64,000 nt of DNA, taken from the NCBI GenBank assembly GCA_964017235.1, contig OZ024928.1, positions 1,550,001 through 1,614,000 on the forward strand. Direction: 5' to 3'. The position numbers were made by a program, and so were the translations under genes. Below are positions 38,901 to 50,900 of this stretch, piece after piece. Within the stretch, counting starts at the first letter, position 1. Each line of letters begins with the position of its first letter. This stretch comes from Sabellastarte sp. h YS-2021 (lineage: Eukaryota > Annelida > Polychaeta > Sabellida > Sabellidae). The notes under the pieces are model-generated. The model saw nothing but the letters and a program-made list of their open reading frames with translations, was not told the DNA's origin and did not search any database.

Positions 38901-41900
38901 GGTCTGTGAGAATAGTTACAGACAAGGTGGTAGGTTTTAATTTCATACTCTGATTACAATACCTCACCACCTGACTCAATCACTTCATCTTTTCCTGTCA
39001 CATACTGACCTGACCACAAAAAACGCCTCCACACACACATTACTTTTGACGACGGCAATTCCTTCCCCACTGGAGAAAAAAGCACTGTGGTCATTTCTGT
39101 TGTCTGCAAGTAAATCACATATTCAATGATGTAGTTAACATGTTTAACTAAACAAATCTAATCTTCTGGCACCCAACTTGAGATTATCAGCTATGATTTA
39201 CAATTGTGTTTCAACAAAGGTGAATTTTCAGTGTGACTTTTACCCCAATAAACAGGCAACACCCCTCAAACACATAAGTAACAATGTTGCTTTAGGCAGG
39301 GAGTAGACCAGATACATGGAAACATACACTTAGTTTACTCACCTTACAGCACAACAACCAGTATTTTTGTAGGATTATAACAAAAGGGTGCAAAATACTG
39401 AAACATTGGTAAGTCATTGGACTACAGGGGTGGGCAGAACAGAACACTACAACAGAAAGTAAAATTTCATTATGTCCATTATGACTGTCCTGCCCTTCAG
39501 AATGTCCAGTCCCTTGTATAATGTGAAACCATCTTATACAATATCTTCAATGTTTATTTCTGTTTGTGGAGAGTGACTGTGTCTCACCCCCTATGGAAAG
39601 GTATATACTAACGTATGCAGTGAATTTCTGTTAAATATGTGGTGACTTCACACACAAATAAAACATATCACTCCGTGTTTATTTGTCCTGTGTGCCTTCA
39701 TAATAAAGATGAAGTAATGAGGCTATTTACAGTGACAGACCAGTTTATTTGGTAAGATTTTACCATTACAAATTTAAGGGGATTCAAATAGACAGTAAAG
39801 TTGTTGTAAAGTTCCGGATGTTCCACGGAAGGTTTTTTTCCATCAGTATGTAATTTTACCAAGCAGTTTTGTTTCACGTTTGAGACACTCCAAAACATTG
39901 AAATAAATTGCCTTACGATATTCAGTCAACTGCATTTCCTTCCTTATTGTAAAAGATGCTGAAATCCTTTGTCTTTACAAAAATATATTGTAGGTCTGAA
40001 GTGTCTTAGAATCTGTCTTTTGAGGAATATCAAATGCTATAAAATAGCATCAGAGATGCCCGTACCCCACAGCCTGGGGAAATAGTTTTCAACATCATGA
40101 GATATAGAAGTAGTGAAACAGTACAAAGTTCCGGATACTTTCAGAGCAGTGTCAGTTATATTAAGGTCCAAATAATGCTTAAGTAGAGAAAATAATATCT
40201 AAGGAAAAGAAATGCATGTAAAGATGAAGTATTAAAACAAAACAATTCAATAACAAAATGACAGCATTTATCAGTAAACCAAAAATGGCCGAATTATGGT
40301 TTGGATGTTTTGAATATTACCCATGCATACAGAAGTGGCAATACATTCAATGAATGCTTATGTGTGGTGTTGGAGAAAAGCCTGTGGCTCACTTGATTGA
40401 AATTAAATCTGTTACAATGGGAACTTGCAAAAGGAAATTGTTAATGAATTCTAATATGACTTTAACAGTGCTGAATCTGCATCAACAGACAGACTTAAAG
40501 GTGCAACAAGATTTTAAAGGTCAATACAGCAAGGTCAAAGGTCAATCAGTGTCACACCATGACGTGGCACACCTAAAACCCTCAACCAATGTCCCTACCA
40601 AGTATAAACTTCCTACACCTTACAGTCTCTGAGATATAGCCTGGACAAGATTTTATAAGTCAAGGTCACTACAGCAAGGTGAAAAGTTAAATCAAGGTCA
40701 AACCATAATATTCCAAACCTACGCCCCCCCCCCCCCAACCAATGTCCATTCCAAGTATCACTTCCTACACCTTATGATTTCTTTCTTTTATGAACTTTTC
40801 CTGATACACATCCGCTCGCCTATCCAGACACCATGGGTGAAACAATACCCCAACAGCCCTTCAGGGTTGAGGGGTAAAAAGCATTAACAACAGGACACGA
40901 CCCATGCTTTTTATAAAGTGCTCATTACATTATGTCACCACGCCCTGATAAGTAGAATTGTAAATATCATAAGCACATTGAAAAGGTATGTTTTGACTCA
41001 TTTTGTAAATTTTAGTAGTGATTATGAAGATCTTATATCCATATGTAACATTTTTCCACAAAGTGAGTGCAGCGTAGACAAAGGCCTGATTGCCATTATG
41101 ACAATGTAAGACCATTAAAGCCTCTGGTAAGTCTACGTGGCACTGAAACTGAATGAAGCTCAGTGATGATGAACTATCAAAATTCTAAGATGCTCATTTA
41201 CAAAGCACTGAAATAACAGCTGCATATTAACTTGTTCAATAACACAGCCGAACAATAGAAATGAAACATCAGTGAATTTCATATGGTTGTGAACCATCTC
41301 ACTTCTGACTCTCCTTGCGAGTGGAAACCCAGCACTCCTGTACATGTTTGTGTCACAACGGTATCACATATACGTACAGTGAATGGAAAATACTGCTTCA
41401 AATATAAAATACATCACTATTACTTAAGACTTGGGCTGTGATAAAGCTATAACAAACATCTCCAACATTTCTGATGCACAAGAGTATGGGATTCATCAAA
41501 TCATCGAAAAGTTCTGTGGTGTTAATTTTACAGGCTGTTTCAAAATGGCCAGTGACCATTTTGAAATTAAAAAATAATAAATCTGGCCATATGAAAACAT
41601 CATTTGGTTTCGAAACAGCCTGGCCATTTGGTACACAAATCTGATTTAGCCTTGGAAAGATTTAAGCAGTCATTGGGCAATTAGTGGAGTAGCTGTAATT
41701 GGGTAAAATGATAAAAAGGGTAAATATCAATCCTGATTAATTGATGAATTGAAGCAGATTGGCTCAACTGTAATCAACTGAAATCAACTGACTTGATACT
41801 GACACAGGGCTTTTATTATGCTTATTCTTTTTAAACAACAAATAAATAAATCAATTCTCAAGCTTTAACTGCCTAATTTTTTTAAACCCTTAAAGTTGTG

Positions 41901-44900
41901 TGTCAAATTGCATTTTGAAGATTACAAAAAGTATAATACCGATTATATATTAGTGTAGGTGCAAATTCATAACAATATAAAAATATACTTTTAAACAACC
42001 TGGCCAGTTAAAATCAGTTGAGATGGAGTTGAAATAGCCGAAGGTTTATTTGGCCTTTTTGATAAAGCCATGAAAAATCAAAACTTGCCCTAGGGTTGAA
42101 ATGGCTCTCAGATTTAGTTGGCCATTTCTAAACGGCCAATGGTTTCAAAATGTACCATTAATACACAGGAATCTTCAAGACACAATGAGTATGGTACTTA
42201 CATATGTTCCTGCCATTGTAGTAATACACAGTATGAAAAAACACCACCATATTCATACTGATGGCCCTTACTGCCGGCACGTACTGGATTGTGTTTCTCT
42301 GAACGTCCACTGATAACAACGTACGCAGGTTGTTTGTAACGTGAAAACAGCGCAGTAAGCGCACACTCAGCGGGGTTGTGGGCAGGTCTGAAATATACAG
42401 ATGATTTAAGTTAGACTTTATACCTCTCAATGCTAAAGCATACAGACAGTGTTGTACCGGAGCTAGTGAACATCATATGAGTTCAAAGACTGTCACCCAT
42501 GCTGCAAATCGGTTAAAACAAACATTAGATTAGTACATAACTGACACATTGGAATAGTTTATAACTGACTAATTGTTTATCCATCACATATCTAAGAACT
42601 GTAGATGCACTGCATGACTGTAACCTGTGTTCTAAAGTGCCAAATTAGTTGAAGATATTAAGTGACTTCATCCAAGAACAATAGGCAGTAATAACCTTAC
42701 CTGGGTAGTGTGTAGGCAAAACACTGGGCATTAAAATACAGCCATGACACTGCCACTATATGACAGATTTGTAAAATCTTACAAATATAATTTTTAATCT
42801 GGATTGTATGGCTTCCTTTGGGTCATCAGACAGAAATAAATCATGCCGGGTAACTCATACAAAGGCTCTCAATTGTCCATTTGGAGCATACTAGACTCGT
42901 ATCAGTGATTATCCACATAATGTTTCGGAAATAAAATTCAGCGAAAAGCTGCAGATATCTAATTGAAGGATTCTTTCTGCTCAGTAAAGATTACAGGTCC
43001 TGCTGCCTTGAGGACTATTGACTCTCTCCTCAGAGAAACACATGTTTTTTATGCTGTAGAATCATTGTAAAACATAATATAATTCAAATGTTTTTAACAA
43101 AAATTAACAATAAAAAGCTTTCTAACTCTCTGTTATGTACACAACAATTTTTTTTTCAGTTCTCAAGGATATTGATCGATTGATATGAATTTAACATGGC
43201 TTTTAAAACACTTAACAGGTCACACTACAACCTTTCAATGAATCCATTTAAATGTGTTGTATAATTTTATTTAGTACAATATGTCCTTCACAGCCACCCA
43301 GTTACTGAGGTATTGCATGTTATCTTTGTGACAATGAAATCCTCCACAAACCTCATACTTACAGCCTACATGGTTATTTAAGGATGTTTAGCTTCACATT
43401 CAGTAGAGGAATTAATAATTCTGAACAATCTATACCCTTTTAATTTTAGACTTTAAATTTGGGGAGAAGACTGCAAGGTGAATGTTGTTGTCCCTTTAAT
43501 AAGAATCTGGAAAAGGTTTGTCTCAAGATTCGAATGCTTAGATTGGAACCTATGTCCTCTTACAATGTAAAGCAGTCACTGTGACCTGACCTCTGTTAGC
43601 TCTGTTGTTTACAGCTATGTCTGCAGTAGTCTTCTCATTGCTTTCCTCTGATTGGTTGTTGTGGATCATGTGACACAGTGTCAGACAACTTGACCTTGAC
43701 CCTGGCCAACCCAGTTGAAGGTACCTGGAGATCCAGGGTCTGGAGGGAAGTTCCAGCCAGACTGTGGAGGCAAGGTTGATGAGCAGTACTAGTACAACAG
43801 CACACCTAAAACACAGTGTAAACAGCCACAATGTCAACTCCTGTCATCTCACATTGTGGTATCTGTGTATTCTATGAACTAAGTTTTACACTCCCAAATA
43901 TGTAGTTTTTGTAATGCTTTACAGTAAATGGCTTTGTGTACTCGATGAACCTTCTATTATCTAATCACAATCCTACATTGTTTTGAAAATGGAGATTTGA
44001 ATCTTCATCATGTGAAAAGCAGTTTTTTGTGTTATATGGTTGTAAATGTCATCTTTTAAACAAAGAAAATCATTTGAAAAATCAGAATGTTAAATTGTCT
44101 AAAATCCCCAACGAGTTCCGCAGCCTTATGTTAATGATTAAACAAGGTCTTGTATAGTTGTTATATATATGTTACAAGAACTATTGATCCACCACAGGAA
44201 ACCACAATTAACTTAAATCAACACAGTAACTGAATATTACACCTGTATTACAGCAGTGCTAGGCCTGGTTTTATATATCTGCCATACTGATTGGGTCAAG
44301 TTTCTATTGGTAAGTACTTTCTGTTTATGTTGATTTATGGCATATGAAGAATTACAATTACAATACATTACAGCTAGTAACAAAAAATGGGCAGATCTCT
44401 AAATCACTGGAGATGATTCATTTACCCCCTCCCCCGGAGTGTTTAACATACGTGACATTCATTCCACTCTCAGCCTGTAGTGGTGGGTTCAAGTCCTATG
44501 ACAACATATGGAATGCACTGTCCTGGAATGACCTTTGCTTATGAAATTGATTTCGGACCCAGCTTGATTCTTGTTTAAATGATACACAACACGGTGGTAA
44601 CTCTGCTACCTCTGGTCAAGGGTTCAAGTCTCCACCAAAGTTATAATCAGAAGAGTTAGGAGTAATTGGTCAACACTTGACAGTTAACAGTGCAAAGTAT
44701 TGATTAATTGGTATATAATGCTCTCCTCAACCCGTAAAGCTGGGAACATGACCCAATGTCACTGTATTGACAAGAACATTAAATATTCAAAAGAAATAGT
44801 GAAATAAAATTGCAAGTAATAAAAATAACATCAAAGATGCCCGTAATCCACAGCCTGGGGAAATAATTTTCAACACCATGAAATATAGAAGTAGTGAAAC

Positions 44901-47900
44901 AGTACAAAGATCTGGATACTTTCAGGGCAGTGTCAGATATATAAAGCTCCAAATAATGTTTAAGTAGAGAAAATAACATCTAAAAGAAAGAAAAGGTATG
45001 TACAGATAAAGTATTAAATCAAGACATTTCAACAGCAAGATGACAGCATTAATCAGTAAACTAAAAATTACAAAGCTGTAAATTTTATTAATTGAAGGAT
45101 TGCTGTCAATGGAAATAGCACAATTATACAAAAGTACATAAACTAATCAGTTGCAGCAATCTATATATCTTTGTCATAAGAGCAACATGTCTCAAATATT
45201 GTGAACAAATCTCACAAACCTCAAATCAGGTGAACACACTTTGTCAAAGGTCAAAGTTAAAGGTCACACCATGCTGCACACCTACACCCCCAAGGTCCCT
45301 ACCAAGTGTTAACCTTCTACACCTTACTGAATCCAATAAATAGCAAGTATCAACTTCCTACACCTTAGAGTTTCTGAGATATAGCCCGGAAAACATTTTA
45401 TAGGTCAAGGTCACTACAGCAATCAAAGTTCCAATTCCAATTCAACTTTTATAGCGCTTAATCTCTGCCGAAGTGACAGACTCTAAGGCGCAACATCATA
45501 AGCATAGTTACAAAAATCATTGTCCTTGTCCATAGCTATGGTCGACATCACGGAGAACGCCATATGAGGTGGAAAATACTAAGGAGGATAAGCTTGGCAG
45601 AACAGGTATGCCTTAAGTTTTTTTCTGAAGGAAGCAATGGAAGTGGCAGATCGTACATTATCAGGTAGTTCATTCCATATTTTGGGAGCATCATATGCAA
45701 AGCTTAGACCAAACTGCTTTGTGGATTTGTAAATAGATGGTTGGTATTGAGGAACATGTAGAATTATACCATCAGATTGACTCAACCGAGTATTATAGGC
45801 ACATTGTCTAACTTTGAGAAATGGGCTGAAATATTTTGGACAGTTAGTATGTAGGTATTTATATACCAACAAGGCAGTCTACAAGTCACTACAAAGTCCA
45901 AATCAAGGTCACAGAAAAAGTTTGAGAAAAGTTCTGGTGCAAAATGAAAGGTTGGCTTTATAATATTTCTGTAAAAATCATTCTCTCAGTGTGTGAAATT
46001 CTGTTTGGTATAATGAACTTTTCATATGGTGAACATAATGTTTTTCTTTAATAAACTTGATAATATTGCTCGGAAAATGGTTCCTTAATAGATCTTAAGT
46101 CTAATGGCAAACCCATTGTACTTTCAGATTTTTTGAAAATGTTTAAGGATAAACTGGAAAGTATCAGAATGTGTCACAGGCTCAATAATGAGTTAGAAAA
46201 TTTTAACAAAAAATTTGGAATATTATATGATAAATTTCTGGTATAGGAACCTGGATTTGGTGATAGATAATCTTAACAAATACAAGATTTTCTTCTTAGA
46301 TATAGAATTCCGAGATTTAGCCCAGACAAGATTTTACAGGTCAAGGTCATTACAGCAAGGTCAAAGCTCAAATCAAGGTCACACCATGACTTTTCACACC
46401 CACAACTCCAACCAATGTCCCTACCAAATATCAACTTCCTACACCTTACAGTTTCTGAGATATAGTCCAGACAATATTTTATAGGTCAAGGTCACTACAG
46501 CAAGGTCAAAGGTCAAATCAAGGTCACACTATGACGTTGCACATCTACACCCCCTAACCAATGTCCCTACCAAGTAACAACTTCCTACACCTTACGGTTT
46601 CCAAGATACAGCCCGGACAATACTTTATAGGTCTAAGTCACTACAGCAAGGTCAAAGCTCAAATCAAGGTCAAACCATAATGTTGCACACCTACACCCCC
46701 TATCCAATGTCCCTACCAAGTATCAACTTCCTACACCTTACAGTTTCTGAGATACAGCCCGGACAAACGTTTTCCCGCCCGCCCATCTGGACACCATGGG
46801 TAAAAACAATACCCCAACAGCCCTTAAGGCTTGGACAAGATTTTCAAATTCAAGGTCACTACGGCAAGGTCAAACCATGATGTTGAACACCTACACCGCC
46901 TATCCAATATCCCTACCAAGTATGAACTTCTTTCACCTTATGGTTTCTGAGATACAGCCAGAACAAACTTTTTCCCGCCTCCCACCCAACCGCCCGATCA
47001 AACGCCTGCCCACCTATCCGGACAGCATGGGTGAAAACAATACCCCGACAGCCCTTAAGGGCTATGGGGTAATAAAAGTATTTACAACCCTTCATTTGTT
47101 TTGCTTTCAGATTCATTAAATCATGTTTGAATATTTATTTCCCTTCCACAAGTCAGATATTGGACGGAATGCCTGGATTGTCATGACTAGGCACAAATCA
47201 GACTCATGGTGAGAACCATTTGACTATTGAATATTCACTGATTAGATTAAATCCTTGTTTCATTAAGACAGTATATACAGATGTAACATCCTGTGAACTG
47301 TGTTCTGATATTTATAGTCACTGCCTTGCTTCATAGTTTGGCAGAGCTAGAACATCTTCATGTGTTCTTGCTTTGAGTGAATCAGAGTGTGCTTCTATAA
47401 GAAAATCAACTGACACAATGACAACTCAAAGCTAGATAGGTCTTCAATGAAAATTATTATACAGTAGAACCTCTATTATCCAAATTTTCAATTATCTGAC
47501 CTCAAGCCCACTCTCCCAACTCCATTTAAAGCTGTTATTTTAGGCTTTCTATTATCCAACCCTACTATGATCTGACCTAATTGTTACTCTCCCAAGAGGG
47601 GCGGATACCAGAGGTTCTTTTGTACTATGGCTGTAATTAACCTTCTAGTGGTCTTTTTATGTGGTTATCATACAATATATTTTCAACATGAAACCAGCAC
47701 CTCCAACTGGCACTTGACCAGTAAAATAGACAGTGAACAAACAGTTGCTGTAATAAAAGCATTCCTCATCACTCAGAGTTTGAAATCATGTGCTCTGATT
47801 TAGATTATTTCTGCCAATTTGGGGCAGGTGCCACATTCCCTGTTGGCAGTACAAGCCATAATTCTTATGGCCAATTATTTTAGCACTGACATAATGTACT

Positions 47901-50900
47901 AGTTTACTGTACTTATGGCTCAGTACTTCTGCTATAGTACATTCCATCTACATCATCCTGTCCTTGCTATACAGATGTCCTCTTAGTGGCTGAATAGGTT
48001 AGCAAGTTTGGAATTTAATCATTGGCTGTCATCTCAGTATGGGTTCACCTGCCACTAGCTTGTAATGCTGAGGTTCTGTCTCAATATGACCCATGTCTGG
48101 CTGTTGAACTGGACTTAAATTACACCTGAGAGTTTTTCTTTTGTTAAACATGTCCAATAGTTATCTTTAAAATCAGTGCTGTGTGGGTCTCACATAAGTG
48201 GCAAATGCCGAGTTCCTGTCCTAATATAACTTTGACCTTTGCACTTGTAAAGTACACTGTACTTGCGCCATTATTCTCTACTTGTTACACAGCTGTACAC
48301 TGTACTTACATATAGCTCTGTACTGGTTACACAGTACACTGTACTTACACCATTTCTCTGTACTTGTTACACAGTACACTGTACTTTAAATTATCACTCT
48401 GTACTGGTCGCACAGTACACTGTACTTACACCATTATTCTGTATTTGTGATCTTTCTGTAGCAGTAAATGTTTCCCACACACCAGTGACCTCGAGTAGGA
48501 CATTGGGAAACCTGAAAGAAAGTGGCAAACTATGTAGCAAACCTGGGCCGGGATTCACAAAAGGGTTTAAGCAAAAATTGTCATAACTTTAAGAGAAAAG
48601 TCTTAACTTTGTAAGAATTTTGTCATAAAGTTAAGACTTTTTTTGCTTAGACAAAATGGGATTCACAAAAGGTCTTAGACAAAAATTTGTCTTAGATTTT
48701 GTCATAACTTTAAGACCACTGCAGGGCAGACGTAAATCATTTTAAAAATATTCCATTGCATGTATTTACATTTTACCCTTTGTTATGAAAACAACATATA
48801 TACTATTGGGATCTATACTTCCTATAAAAGTAATTTCTGTGGATTGTAATAGAAATTTACATAATTTAATTACATAAATTTCCACATTTTACCTTCTTGT
48901 GGTAAAAATATTGTCATAAAAATGGCTGACTCACAATACAACACAAAGACTACTATTTTTACATAATTTTACAAAAAGTAAGTAACAAATCTGTTTTATA
49001 ATTTTGAAGAGCATGTTTGGTGTATTTATTGATGAAAAATGTTTTTGTTTTACTAAAATTTGTTAATTTGAATTCAAAGTAGTTAAGACTTTTTGCACAA
49101 ATTTTGTCTCAGCTAAGATTTTGCTAAGCACTTTTTGTGAATCCCAATTTAAGAGAAATCTTAGCTAAGACAAAAGTCATAACTTTAAGACTGGTCTAAG
49201 CAAAAAAAATGCCTAAGACTTAGGACCTTTTGTGAATCCCGGCCCAGACATTACTATTGACTCATAGTTGCTGAATTATCAGACTGTTCTGTATGCCTTA
49301 GAAACTGCCTGGGCAGAGATTAAGCACATTGAAAGTCTGAATAGGTGAGAATAGTAGGCAGTGGACCAGTTTGTGGACATGCTGATCTATATTTACTTTT
49401 TAATTATATCGTTCTATACATTCTTAAAGATATTTTTATTCAATACAATTAGCAACCAATAAACACTGGTTATTATACATTCACTCTCACACAGCCATCA
49501 CACTCATTTACTACTTTCACATAATTACAACACAAACTTTTCACACTGTTCCTTATGTGTAGAACCAATTCCAAATGTAAATAGAGCATATGGACTTATC
49601 AAGTTCTTTAAAGGTTTGACCATAACAGACTACTAGTGTAGCATTCCAGTAGAAAGTAAACATATGTTAAAGGCAAAACACAAACATTTCCCGTGTTTAC
49701 TGTTTACTGCTGTACAAGTGACTGAGACGTGAACAGGGTGTATAGGTGTACTTACAAGACATCTCAACATACTGGAGTGACTTCACTTAATAAAAAAACA
49801 AACATTCTAAAGTCCACAACTGGTGTCAGGTCAGGACGGTATTACCATATTCATTCTACTTTATGTTAGCCAAACTGACATCATTATGTCAATTTGGCAT
49901 TTTATTTGACTTTTGAATATGTTTATCGGTCATCAAGAATACAAGGGACGATCAATACATCAATACATATAATGTACATCAGTCATGCATCAAACAAAAT
50001 ACAGCCACAAGACACAACTGACAAATCTCACTACTGAAGTCATCTGCTCAACCCTCAAATATCTCACAATTAACTTTATACCATCTTCTTCATTTCTGAA
50101 TGTTCAAACAGCCTTATGCTCTTTTGAATACCATAAAGTGATTGACTGTAAATCCAATACCTTCTGGATCAAATGCTATCCAAATAGACTTCAGAAAATC
50201 AAACCCTAATTTCCAGGGCCTTGATTCAGGGTTTTGACTTGTCATTGATTTGGTGAAAACACTTACTCACGTTAGTCAAAAGGATGTGAAATGCCTTTGA
50301 AGATGAAGTATGATATATTTAAAGTTATTAAATCCCAATGTTCACCTCATATTATGTCCAAAATCTGAGATATCTCAATAAATTTAAATTATTTCTCTAA
50401 TGATTTCATAAAACTCAGCCATTGACAAGTTATATTAGCAGGTACAGGTACACACACAGGCATGGAAGTGTTAAGTTTTGGAGACATCTGATTGGATGAC
50501 TCACCTCGTATTAAGACATAATTCATGTCGGCATAGTTACAGGACTGAGGGATGCAGAGTCCGATGTGGTCAACTGTCTGAAAACAGAGAGAAAAAGTCT
50601 AACATTTTAAGTAAAAATCTCTCTTATACAGTAATCTCTTTGTCACTGAAATAAATCCTGTAATGCAGGAAACCTGGCAGAAGTACAAGCATTATCTGCT
50701 GTTTGAAATCCAACAAAATTTTTCGATCACAAAATCAACAGGGACAAAAATCAACACCAAGTATAAATTGAGGAAATTTTCTTGTTTAATTAGTTCTTGT
50801 AAGTTAGCTTTTTGCAGTGGGATTAATGGTTATAAAAGTTGGTCAGAATTAAAAAGAAACAGAAGGGGATTACTTGCAGTAAGCTGCTGAACAGTTCTAG

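Noticed and set aside
43550-43837. Treating the 95-codon ORF as a terminal exon of a second NRF-6-like copy
   Set aside because: A donor at the end of the ORF gives the exact phase for exon 6, and the helix fits the single segment between the NRF domain and the catalytic core.
44591-44637. Possible tRNA gene
   Set aside because: A B-box-like sequence is present, but the span is too short for a cloverleaf and no A box lies at the right distance.
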